A DNA stretch of 23,546 bases from JAHFPN01 sp036559465 (GTDB lineage Bacteria > Pseudomonadota > Alphaproteobacteria > Rhizobiales > Xanthobacteraceae). Positions 16,965 to 23,546 of the stretch are shown here, in pieces (within the stretch, counting starts at the first letter, position 1; each line of letters starts with the position of its first letter). The notes under the pieces are model-generated. The model was not told where the DNA came from and searched no databases. It was given only the letters and a program-made list of their open reading frames with translations. Where the stretch lies: contig DATBTC010000034.1 in assembly GCA_036559465.1 (NCBI GenBank), positions 1 to 23,546 of the forward strand. Reading direction: 5' to 3'. A program made the position numbers and the translations under genes.

Positions 16965-18369
16965 GCTCGAACAACTTGGCCGAAGCCTCGTCCCAGCTCG
17001 TGGGGCGGTAGCGCGTGCGGATGGCGTTCTCGTAGGGCGCGCGCAACGAGGGATCCTCGATCCAGCCACGCAGCGTCCGATACCAGGACTCCTCGTCCTT
17101 GGGATCGAGGCAGGGCGAGAATTCGCCGGCTACTTCCGGAATTGCGCCACCGGTCGAGGCGATCACCGCTTTGCCGTACGAAAAGGCTTCGACCACTGGC
17201 AGGCCGTAGCCCTCATAAAGCGAAGGATAAACGCAGAACGCAGCATTGGCGTAGAGCGTGGCAAGCTCGTCGTCGCCGGCGAAGGAGATGATTTGCAACG
17301 TGCCGCCGAGATCGCGATCCGCGGCAATTTCGCGGAGCAGATTTTCCACCATCCATCCCGGTCGCCCGACGAAGATGAGTTTGATATTCGTGGTTTGCGG
17401 AATTCCGTCGGCGAGCAGCCGCTTCCAGATGCGGTAGAGCATTTCGTGGCCCTTGCGCGGCTCGATGGTGCTGACCAGCAGGGCATAACGGTCGCGCTCG
17501 ATCCCCGGCCGCAACGGCGCCGCGGTCGCCGTGCGTTGACGCACCGCATCGGAGCCGAACGGCGTTACGCCGGTCGCCCGCAGCGAGATTCCCAGGGTCC
17601 GGCAATGGGCTTCGACATCCGACTTGATGCGCTGCGCGCCGAAAATCACCAGATCGGCGATCGGAAATGCCCCCCGATAGAAATTCCGGAATTCCTCGAA
17701 GTCGTGCGTCTTGTAGGTCTCGGGGAACTGGATCGGGATGATGTCGTGGCAGAACTGGACGAAGCGAAAACGGTTGCGCTGCTTCAGCACGCGAATCGCC
17801 TCGATGTTCAGGCTTGTCCACCCGGATCCCGCGCTGAACAGAATATCGCGCGACGTGAGCGCGAGCCTGTTACCGAGGAAGGTGGAATAGGGAACCAGGC
17901 TCCGCCGCTTGCCGGAAGCGGTGATCATTTGCCGGCGATATTTCTCCGACATCAAAAGCATCTGCAGGCGGCCGGCCAGCTCGGCGAAACGAGGATTCTT
18001 GGCGGTGAGGCGGATGCGTTCCAACAACACCAGCGTCTGCTTGCGCAATTGCAGGACACCCATCGCCTGCGGCCGTATCCAGGTCGGGATTCGATCGGAC
18101 TTGTGACGCCGTGTCGGGCTCGGTTCCGGAATACCCCAGAGGTCCACGACCACGTCGCCGGCAAGTACCGGGTCGATCCATTGCCGGCGGATTTGGCGAA
18201 ATTCCCGGGTCAGTGGGTCGTAGAACGCAAAGACGGTGTGAGGCCGGTGTGCGCGCGCCCAGGTGGCGAAAATGCGCTCGACGCGCGAGATGCCGACTGC
18301 CGGGCCATACCAGCGGGCGAGCGAGGACAAGTCGATGATCAGCCGATGACTGGTGGAATCGTTCGGCAT
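16930..18369 (-). CDS. GT4-family glycosyltransferase
   Basis: This 479-aa enzyme probably adds a sugar to a surface polysaccharide from a nucleotide-sugar donor. The C-terminal half is a GT4/GT-B donor domain. It shows LLVSTIEPRKGHEML, KLIFVGRPGW and the EX7E motif within PSLYEGYGLPVVEA, followed by GKAVIASTGGAIPEVAG. The N-terminus (LIIDLSSLARW...GPAVGISRVER, residues 10-32) resembles a subgroup of GT4 enzymes found in polysaccharide clusters. No signal peptide or membrane segment is obvious, so it should act at the cytoplasmic face. The acceptor is unknown; proximity to rml genes makes rhamnosyl transfer possible but unproven. No Shine-Dalgarno sequence is visible before the ATG. It follows the transaldolase-like gene by 46 bases. 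Confidence 0.88.
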   Translation of the reverse strand: MPNDSTSHRLIIDLSSLARWYGPAVGISRVERIFATWARAHRPHTVFAFYDPLTREFRQIRRQWIDPVLAGDVVVDLWGIPEPSPTRRHKSDRIPTWIRPQAMGVLQLRKQTLVLLERIRLTAKNPRFAELAGRLQMLLMSEKYRRQMITASGKRRSLVPYSTFLGNRLALTSRDILFSAGSGWTSLNIEAIRVLKQRNRFRFVQFCHDIIPIQFPETYKTHDFEEFRNFYRGAFPIADLVIFGAQRIKSDVEAHCRTLGISLRATGVTPFGSDAVRQRTATAAPLRPGIERDRYALLVSTIEPRKGHEMLYRIWKRLLADGIPQTTNIKLIFVGRPGWMVENLLREIAADRDLGGTLQIISFAGDDELATLYANAAFCVYPSLYEGYGLPVVEAFSYGKAVIASTGGAIPEVAGEFSPCLDPKDEESWYRTLRGWIEDPSLRAPYENAIRTRYRPTSWDEASAKLFELIDRHFRQAAR

Positions 18370-18415
18370 AGGAGCAATCGGCCGTGGCGGTTAGCGGATC
18401 TTGTCCCGTCCGGCG

Positions 18416-19117
18416 TCAGACGATTTTGAAGCCGGAGGCACGTGCGTCCTCGTAAAACGTCTTCACGGTCTCTAGCGAGACTTGCTGCAGGTCTTTTCCA
18501 AGCAAGGACAATTTGGCGACGATATCGGGCGTCGCGGTGATGATGTGGCAGCCACAGCTCTCCGCCTGGATCACGTTGAGAAATTCGCGCGAGCTCGCCC
18601 ACAGAAGCTCCGCCTTCGGCAGCCGCGCAAGCAGCTTGGCGGACTCCGCCATGACCGGCATCGGGTCGATGCCGGTATCGGCGATGCGGCCGGCGAACAC
18701 CGAGACGATCGATCGCGTGGCCGGATCGAGCGCGTCGGCCACGGTCTTTACCTGATCGAAGGTCAGGATCGCGGTGAGGTTGAGCGAGAAGCCTTCCTTG
18801 GCGAGCTTGCGGATCAGGGGTGCGGCGGACTCGCCCTTGGTGTTGATCACCGGAATCTTCACGTGCGTGTTGCCGCCCCAGCTTCTGATTTCGCGCGCTT
18901 CGCGTTCCATGACGCCGAAGTCGTCGGAGAACACCTCGAACGAAATCGGAAGATCGGGAATGGCGGCGATCGCCTTGAGCGCGAAGGCTTTGTAATCCTT
19001 GATTCCGGACTTGCGCATCAGCGAGGGATTGGTGGTGAAGCCCTGGACACGGCCGCTGGCGCGCGCGGCGATCATCGCGTCGAGGTCGGCGCCGTCCTGA
19101 AAAATCTTGATGCGCAT
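18416..19117 (-). CDS. Transaldolase-family protein (transaldolase or fructose-6-phosphate aldolase-like)
   Basis: The 233-aa product has the short single-domain transaldolase fold. TTNPSL lies at residues 28-33, and the Schiff-base lysine is probably Lys87 in HVKIPVIN. Later come LNLTAILTFDQV, SVFAGRIADTGIDP and ASSREFLNVIQA with CGCHIITATPDIV near the C-terminus. This size class includes TalC-type transaldolases and fructose-6-phosphate aldolases, and sequence reading alone cannot tell them apart. It sits between rmlA and the glycosyltransferase in one direction, which suggests a role in making an unusual sugar precursor rather than in the central pentose-phosphate pathway. AAGG lies six bases before the ATG, and a candidate promoter lies just upstream. 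Confidence 0.87.
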   Translation of the reverse strand: MRIKIFQDGADLDAMIAARASGRVQGFTTNPSLMRKSGIKDYKAFALKAIAAIPDLPISFEVFSDDFGVMEREAREIRSWGGNTHVKIPVINTKGESAAPLIRKLAKEGFSLNLTAILTFDQVKTVADALDPATRSIVSVFAGRIADTGIDPMPVMAESAKLLARLPKAELLWASSREFLNVIQAESCGCHIITATPDIVAKLSLLGKDLQQVSLETVKTFYEDARASGFKIV

Positions 19118-19159
19118 TTGCAGCCTTGTAGAAAGTCCGGTCGAGGCCGGGTCAGCGCC

Positions 19160-19188
19160 TCTGTATCGACCGCAGGTGGAAACTTCAA
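19160..19188 (-). promoter_or_regulatory. Candidate internal promoter before the transaldolase-like gene
   Basis: On the minus strand TTGAAG (19188-19183) and TACAGA (19165-19160) are 17 bases apart in the 75-base gap after rmlA. Transcription would start near 19153, about 36 bases before the transaldolase-like ATG. This would allow that gene and the glycosyltransferase to be expressed separately from the rml genes. Confidence 0.4.
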
Positions 19189-19192
19189 TCGC

Positions 19193-20068
19193 TCATCGTT
19201 CTTCGCGAGCGAGCCGATTGAGATAAGTGCCGTAGGCGTTGCCACGGTGTTCCGCCGCAAGCGCCAACAGGCGCGCGCGGTCGATCCAGTCGTTGCGGTA
19301 GGCGATTTCCTCAGGGCAGGCGATGCGCAACCCCTGCCGCTGTTCGATCGTGCGCACGAAAGTCGAGGCTTCGACGATGGCTTCGACAGTGCCGGTGTCG
19401 AGCCAGGCGTAGCCGCGTTCCATGCGCTCGACATGCAGCGAGCCGGCCTCCAGATAGCGCCGGTTGACGTCGGAAATCTCGAGCTCGTTGCGTGCCGATG
19501 GCTTCACCTCGGAGGCGAAGCGCAGTACGTCGTTGTCGTAGAAGTAGATGCCGGTGACCGCCCAGTCCGATTTCGGCTGCTTCGGCTTTTCCTCGATCGA
19601 TATAGCCCGGCCGGCGCCATCGAACTCGACTACGCCGTAGCGCTCGGGGTCATTGACGCGATAAGCGAAAACGGTGGCGCCGCGCTCGCGCGCTGCGGCG
19701 CGCTGCAGTAATCCGCTCAGGCCCTGGCCGAAGAAGATGTTGTCGCCGAGCACGAGCGCGACGCGATCGCGGCCGACGAAATTCTGGCCGATAATGAATG
19801 CCTGCGCGAGGCCTTCCGGCTTCGGCTGGGTGGCGAATTCGAACCGCAGACCCCACTGGCGCCCGTCGCCGAGCAAGCGCCTGAACTGATCGAGGTCGCC
19901 CAGCGCGACGATCACGAGGATGTCGCGGATGCCGGCGAGCATGAGCGCCGACAGCGGATAATAGATCATTGGCTTGTCGTAGATCGGGATCAGCTGCTTC
20001 GACACCGCGCGGGTGACCGGAAACAGGCGCGTGCCGCTGCCGCCGGCGAGGATGATGCCCTTGGTCAT
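19193..20068 (-). CDS. rmlA: Glucose-1-phosphate thymidylyltransferase
   Basis: RmlA (RfbA) couples dTTP and glucose-1-phosphate to dTDP-glucose, the first step of dTDP-L-rhamnose synthesis, and is usually inhibited by the end product. The 291-aa product has the nucleotidyltransferase signature LAGGSGTRLFPVT at residues 7-19, then KQLIPIYDKPMIYYPLS. ALVLGDNIFFGQGLS is the metal- and nucleotide-binding stretch, and VEFDGAGRAISIEEKPKQPKS and AWLDTGT follow. The length matches the family. Its ATG overlaps the rmlC stop by four bases (ATGA), showing coupling. It is the last of the four pathway genes, which run rmlB-rmlD-rmlC-rmlA. Confidence 0.97.
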   Translation of the reverse strand: MTKGIILAGGSGTRLFPVTRAVSKQLIPIYDKPMIYYPLSALMLAGIRDILVIVALGDLDQFRRLLGDGRQWGLRFEFATQPKPEGLAQAFIIGQNFVGRDRVALVLGDNIFFGQGLSGLLQRAAARERGATVFAYRVNDPERYGVVEFDGAGRAISIEEKPKQPKSDWAVTGIYFYDNDVLRFASEVKPSARNELEISDVNRRYLEAGSLHVERMERGYAWLDTGTVEAIVEASTFVRTIEQRQGLRIACPEEIAYRNDWIDRARLLALAAEHRGNAYGTYLNRLAREER

Positions 20069-20676
20069 CGTGCGCCTGCCTTCGCCCGATCCTCGAGCGC
20101 GAAGACGGCGGCAATATCCTTCAACAGCGGCTGAGCACGATCGCGCTCCGAGACGACAGCTTCGCCGGTGGAAACCGGCCAGTGGATCGCGAGCGCCGGG
20201 TCGTTCCAGCGGATTCCGGCTTCGTGCTGCTTGGAATAATAATTGTCGACCTTGTAGAGCACCTCGGTGTCGGGCTCGAGGGTACAGAAGCCGTGGGCGA
20301 ATCCATTCGGGACAAACATTTGTCCGCCGTCCGCGGCGTTCAGCATCAGGCTCACATGCCGGCCATAGGTCGGCGATCCGCGCCGCAGGTCGACGGCAAC
20401 GTCGAAGATCGCGCCGCGCGACACACGCACCAGCTTGGCTTGAGCAAAGGGTGGCGCCTGAAAGTGCAGGCCGCGCACTGTGCCCTTGCGCAGCGACACC
20501 GACCGGTTGTCCTGCACGCCGTCGAAATCGATTCCTGCAGCGGCCAAGTCGCGGCGATTGAAGGTTTCGCTGATGAACCCGCGCGCGTCGGCGTGGCGCG
20601 GGGCGACGATCGACTTCACGTCCGGGATGGAGAGCGGCAGGACCTGAAAATGCCCGCTGCCTGACGTTGCAACCAT
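20065..20676 (-). CDS. rmlC: dTDP-4-dehydrorhamnose 3,5-epimerase
   Basis: RmlC (RfbC) epimerises dTDP-4-keto-6-deoxyglucose at C3 and C5 to dTDP-4-keto-L-rhamnose. The 203-aa cupin-fold product has DARGFISETFNRRDL, then SLRKGTVRGLHFQ with catalytic His71, and PNGFAHGFCTLEPDTEVLYK. The active-site Tyr region YYS is at residues 146-148, and RWNDPALAIHWP follows. The start is set at ATG 20676. The frame stays open far upstream, through the rmlD 3' end, but that extension has no family resemblance. About 15-20 residues precede the usual start of the fold, so the true start could be slightly later. It lies 64 bases after rmlD and overlaps rmlA by four bases. Confidence 0.95.
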   Translation of the reverse strand: MVATSGSGHFQVLPLSIPDVKSIVAPRHADARGFISETFNRRDLAAAGIDFDGVQDNRSVSLRKGTVRGLHFQAPPFAQAKLVRVSRGAIFDVAVDLRRGSPTYGRHVSLMLNAADGGQMFVPNGFAHGFCTLEPDTEVLYKVDNYYSKQHEAGIRWNDPALAIHWPVSTGEAVVSERDRAQPLLKDIAAVFALEDRAKAGAR

Positions 20677-20740
20677 GTTTTCACGCACCCCGATTTCGAC
20701 GAATAACGCATGTCCGTCAATAGGATGCAAGCCGGCGTGC

Positions 20741-21640
20741 TCAACGCGCGGCGGCGGGCGCGGTGCGCAGCAGCAGATCGACCGTCTCGGCGACGCGTTC
20801 CTGCCAGGGGCGCGCGGAATGTCCGAAGGCCAGGCGGAAGCGGCTGCTGTCGAGAACGGAGTTCGCTGGCCGGCGCGCCGCGGTCTTGAATTCCGCCGTT
20901 GTGATCGGAACGACGCGCGGGTTGCGGCCGGTGAAAGGCCGCTGGCGCGCGACGATTGCCGTCGCGAAGCCGTGCCAGCTCGTGCTGCCGGCGCCGGCAA
21001 AATGAAAGGTGCCGGAAACGCTCTTATCCGCGGTGAGGCGAGGGGCGAGCTGGAGTATCGCCTCGGCGATGTCGGCGGTCGCAGTCGGGCAGCCGAACTG
21101 GTCGGCAACCATCGTGAGTTCGTCTTGCTTGCTTGCCAGCTGCAGTACCGTCTTCAGAAAATTCTTGCCGTGGACGCCATATATCCAAGACGTGCGAAGA
21201 ATGACGTGGTGCGGTTGAGCCTCGCGCACGGCCGCCTCGCCTTCGGCCTTGGTGCGGCCATAGACGGAAAGCGGCGCGATGGGATCGTTCTCGACATAGG
21301 CGCCGGATTTCTTCCCGTCGAAAACATAGTCGGTGGAGAGCTGAACGAGCGGCGCGCCGGCCCGGGCGCTAGCTGCGGCGAGGATTGTGGGGCCCTCGAC
21401 ATTGGCGGCGCGCGCGAGCTCGGGCTCGCTCTCGGCGCGATCGACCGCGGTATAGCCTGCGGCATTGACGACGAGCCCCGGCCGATGCTGTTCGATCGCG
21501 GCACGCACGGCTTCGGCTTGGGTAATGTCGACATCGAGGCGCGACAGGCCGACGGCGGCGGCCTTGCGTCGGCTTGCAAGGGAGATCAGCTCGCGCCCAG
21601 TCTGGCCTTCGGCACCAAAGACGAGGATCGATCCGGTCAT
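20741..21640 (-). CDS. rmlD: dTDP-4-dehydrorhamnose reductase
   Basis: RmlD (RfbD) uses NAD(P)H to reduce dTDP-4-keto-L-rhamnose to dTDP-L-rhamnose, the final step. The 299-aa short-chain dehydrogenase has the dinucleotide motif GAEGQTG at residues 9-15, NAAGYTAVDRAE, and STDYVFDG at 102-109. The catalytic Tyr127-xxx-Lys131 is in YGRTKAEGE, followed by RTSWIYG and DQFGCPTATADIA. ATG 21640 gives the canonical N-terminus (ILVFGAEGQTG) and overlaps the rmlB stop by four bases (ATGA). The 26-residue upstream extension of the frame lies inside rmlB and is rejected. Confidence 0.97.
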   Translation of the reverse strand: MTGSILVFGAEGQTGRELISLASRRKAAAVGLSRLDVDITQAEAVRAAIEQHRPGLVVNAAGYTAVDRAESEPELARAANVEGPTILAAASARAGAPLVQLSTDYVFDGKKSGAYVENDPIAPLSVYGRTKAEGEAAVREAQPHHVILRTSWIYGVHGKNFLKTVLQLASKQDELTMVADQFGCPTATADIAEAILQLAPRLTADKSVSGTFHFAGAGSTSWHGFATAIVARQRPFTGRNPRVVPITTAEFKTAARRPANSVLDSSRFRLAFGHSARPWQERVAETVDLLLRTAPAAAR

Positions 21641-22686
21641 GCCGGAAGTCCGAGCCGCTCGCCGCGATACACTTGCTCCCGCACGCGCGTCCACCATTCC
21701 GGGTGTGCGAGATACCATTCGACGGTGCGCTGTAAGCCGCTGTCGAAGGTCTCCTGCGGGCGCCAGCCGAGCTCGCGCACGAGCTTGCCGGCATCGATGG
21801 CGTAGCGCCGGTCGTGGCCGGGCCGATCGGGAACGAAGGCGATGAGCTTGCGGCGCGCACCGCTATTGGAAGGATGCCGCGCGTCGATCAGGTCGCAGAT
21901 CATCTGCGCGACCTCGAGATTGCGCCGCTCGGCGCCGCCGCCGACATTATAGGTCTCGCCGAGTTTCCCCCGCGCGGCGATGAGCCAAAGTGCGCGGACG
22001 TGATCGCCGACATAGAGCCAGTCACGTACGTTCTCACCCTTGCCATAGATCGGGAGCGCCTTGCCCTCGAGCGCATTCAACGTCATCAGCGGAATGAGCT
22101 TCTCGGGGAACTGGAACTCGCCGTAATTGTTCGAGCAATTGCTGATCACGGCCGGAAGCCCATAGGTACGGCTCCAGGCCCGCACCAGATGATCGGCGGC
22201 GGCCTTGCTCGCGGCGTAGGGCGAGCTCGGATCGTAGCGGCTGGTCTCGGTGAAGGCGCCGGAATCGAGGGAGCCGAACACTTCGTCGGTCGATACGTGA
22301 TGAAAACGGAACTGCTCGCGCGCGGGGGCAGCGAGCGCGCGCCAGTGTTCGAGCGCGGCCGACAAAAGCGTGTACGTGCCGACGATATTGGTGTCCACGA
22401 AAGCGGCGGGTGCATCGATCGAGCGGTCGACGTGCGATTCGGCGGCCAGATGGATCACCAGCTGGGGCCGGTGGCGCGCGAACAACTCGCGCAGCAATCG
22501 CCCGTCGGCGATGTCGCCGCGCTCGAAGCGGTAACGCGGGTCGCGCTCGACCGATGCGAGCGCCTCGGGCATGGCGGCATAAGTGAGCTTGTCGAGGTTC
22601 ACGACTTCGGCGTCCGTTTCCTCGATCAGGAAGCGGACCAGCGCCGAGCCGATGAAACCGGAGCCGCCGGTGACCAGGACCTTCAA
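21637..22686 (-). CDS. rmlB: dTDP-glucose 4,6-dehydratase
   Basis: RmlB (RfbB) converts dTDP-glucose to dTDP-4-keto-6-deoxyglucose with bound NAD. The 349-aa extended SDR protein has the Rossmann motif TGGSGFIGS at residues 6-14, HLAAESHVDRSI and HHVSTDEVFGSL with the catalytic Thr133-Asp134-Glu135 group. Tyr157-xxx-Lys161 lies in PYAASKAAADHL, and NCSNNYGEFQFPEKLIPLM follows. The start codon is TTG at 22686, directly before KVLVTGG and seven bases after GGAGG; no in-frame ATG is suitably placed. It is the first gene of the rml run and is divergent from the UDP-glucose dehydrogenase gene across a 159-base gap. Confidence 0.97.
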   Translation of the reverse strand: MKVLVTGGSGFIGSALVRFLIEETDAEVVNLDKLTYAAMPEALASVERDPRYRFERGDIADGRLLRELFARHRPQLVIHLAAESHVDRSIDAPAAFVDTNIVGTYTLLSAALEHWRALAAPAREQFRFHHVSTDEVFGSLDSGAFTETSRYDPSSPYAASKAAADHLVRAWSRTYGLPAVISNCSNNYGEFQFPEKLIPLMTLNALEGKALPIYGKGENVRDWLYVGDHVRALWLIAARGKLGETYNVGGGAERRNLEVAQMICDLIDARHPSNSGARRKLIAFVPDRPGHDRRYAIDAGKLVRELGWRPQETFDSGLQRTVEWYLAHPEWWTRVREQVYRGERLGLPA

Positions 22687-22693
22687 GGCAGCG

Positions 22694-22698
22694 CCTCC
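22694..22698 (-). promoter_or_regulatory. Ribosome-binding site that fixes the rmlB TTG start
   Basis: On the minus strand GGAGG lies seven bases upstream of TTG 22686. This near-consensus Shine-Dalgarno sequence at optimal spacing, together with the family N-terminus, supports TTG as the initiation codon of rmlB. Confidence 0.8.
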
Positions 22699-22745
22699 GC
22701 GATCGGCGCGCGTCCGGAAGGCCGCAATGAGAACGCGTCGGACAT

Positions 22746-22774
22746 TTGGCTTTTCCTCGCCCGCAATCTATATA
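22746..22774 (+). promoter_or_regulatory. Candidate promoter of the UDP-glucose dehydrogenase gene
   Basis: TTGGCT at 22746-22751 and TATATA at 22769-22774 are 17 bases apart, and the preceding C makes the -10 read CTATAT, the rhizobial housekeeping form. Transcription would start near 22781, leaving a leader of about 65 bases. TATATA is self-complementary and could also serve a minus-strand promoter for rmlB, with TTTCCA as a poor -35 at 18 bases. Confidence 0.55.
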
Positions 22775-22845
22775 CTCCGCCGAAAACGCGAGTGGAAACA
22801 CCAACTTGCGCCAGGCTCAGGCCTGCTGAATCCGTTCGGGTGGGT

Positions 22846-23546
22846 ATGCGCGTAACTATCATCGGCACCGGATATGTCGGCCTGGTCTCCGGCGCTTGCT
22901 TCGCCGATTTCGGCCATCAGGTCGTATGCGTGGACAAAGACGCCGCGAAGGTAGCGGCGCTTTCGCGCGTCGAGATCCCGATTTTCGAGCCGGGACTGGC
23001 GGAGCTGGTCGCCACCAATGTTCGCGAAGGCCGGCTCGAATTCACGACCGACCCGGGCGGGCCGGTCCGGGACGCCGACATCGTGTTTCTCGCAGTCGGC
23101 ACCCCATCGCGCCGCGGCGACGGCCATGCGGACCTGTCTTATCTCTACGCCGCCGCCGGCGAGATCGCGCCGGCGCTTTCCGGCTTCACCGTAGTCGCCA
23201 CCAAGTCGACCGTGCCGGTCGGCACCGGCGATGAGATCGAGCGCATCATTCGAAAGGATCGGCCCGACGCGGATTTCGCGGTGGTGTCGAACCCGGAATT
23301 CCTGCGCGAGGGCGCGGCGATCCGCGACTTCAAGCTGCCGGACCGCATCGTGATCGGCACCGAGGATGTTCGCGCCAAGGAAGTGATGAACGCACTTTAC
23401 CGGCCGCTCTACCTCAATGCGGCGCCGATCATGTTCACGAGCCGCCGCACCGCAGAGCTCGTCAAGTATGCGGCCAACGCATTTCTCGCGACCAAGATCA
23501 CCTTCATCAACGAGATCGCCGATTTGTGCGAGCAGACCGGCGCCGA
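22846..23546 (+). CDS. ugd: UDP-glucose 6-dehydrogenase, 5' part (cut by window end)
   Basis: This enzyme oxidises UDP-glucose twice with NAD to UDP-glucuronate, a precursor of acidic surface polysaccharides. About 233 residues are visible. The N-terminal Rossmann motif IGTGYVG is at residues 6-12, followed by VDKDAAKVAAL, IPIFEPGLAELV, FLAVGTPSRRGDGHADLSYL and KSTVPVGTGDEIE. SNPEFLREGAAIRDF and the central helix KYAANAFLATKITFINEIAD follow, containing the conserved active-site lysine (LATK). The catalytic Cys motif lies beyond the window. ATG 22846 matches the family start; GTG 22840 is an in-frame alternative. The ribosome-binding site is weak. It runs divergently from rmlB, making a nucleotide-sugar gene pair. 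Related GDP-mannose dehydrogenases are the main alternative. Confidence 0.93.
   Translation, partial: MRVTIIGTGYVGLVSGACFADFGHQVVCVDKDAAKVAALSRVEIPIFEPGLAELVATNVREGRLEFTTDPGGPVRDADIVFLAVGTPSRRGDGHADLSYLYAAAGEIAPALSGFTVVATKSTVPVGTGDEIERIIRKDRPDADFAVVSNPEFLREGAAIRDFKLPDRIVIGTEDVRAKEVMNALYRPLYLNAAPIMFTSRRTAELVKYAANAFLATKITFINEIADLCEQTGA

Noticed and set aside
20677..21108. N-terminal extension of RmlC by about 144 residues
   Set aside because: It overlaps the end of rmlD in another frame, is low-complexity and has no resemblance to the epimerase family.
16294..22686. Genomic island inserted at tRNA-Arg carrying the polysaccharide genes
   Set aside because: No integrase and no direct repeat of the tRNA 3' end were found, and base composition does not visibly change across the region.

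Overview
This GC-rich window reads as chromosomal DNA of an alphaproteobacterium, most likely from the Hyphomicrobiales (Bradyrhizobium/Rhodoplanes-like). The reasons are the gene order rpmH-rnpA-yidC-engB-argB-dapD-dapE facing def-fmt-truA, a DnaX without the usual zinc-module cysteines, promoters resembling the rhizobial CTTGAC-N17-CTATAT consensus, and an ATGGCCGGG/CCCGGCCAT palindrome of a kind common between genes in Bradyrhizobium relatives. The taxon is inferred from the sequence alone.

Layout. (1) Positions 1-3478, plus strand: the SRP 4.5S RNA gene (ffs), then dnaX, ybaB, recR and a small exported DUF1176-like protein, tightly packed. This group serves protein targeting, replication and recombinational repair. 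(2) Positions 3491-6054, minus strand: rmuC followed by an AmpG-type muropeptide permease. (3) Positions 6175-8378, plus strand: def, fmt and truA, which deformylate nascent proteins, formylate initiator tRNA and pseudouridylate tRNA. (4) Positions 8363-14427, minus strand: a long run headed by a strong promoter, rpmH-rnpA-yidC-engB-argB-dapD-dapE. It joins ribosome and RNase P parts, membrane insertion, ribosome assembly, arginine synthesis and lysine/DAP synthesis. (5) Positions 14727-16964, plus strand: an orphan sensor histidine kinase, tRNA-Arg(ACG) and a GmhB-like heptose-bisphosphate phosphatase. (6) Positions 16930-22686, minus strand: a surface-polysaccharide block of rmlB-rmlD-rmlC-rmlA (complete dTDP-L-rhamnose pathway), a transaldolase-like protein and a GT4 glycosyltransferase. 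(7) From 22846, plus strand: the 5' part of a UDP-glucose 6-dehydrogenase gene cut by the window end.

Most genes are recognisable core or cell-envelope genes, and I found no CRISPR array, insertion sequence, prophage or toxin-antitoxin pair. I do not see a convincing new multi-gene system. The observations most worth a second look are regulatory: a possibly leaderless def mRNA, a GGGGCG..CCCCTAT motif shared by the def and rpmH promoters, a palindromic repeat inside the yidC-engB gap, and overlapping convergent gene ends with no visible terminators.
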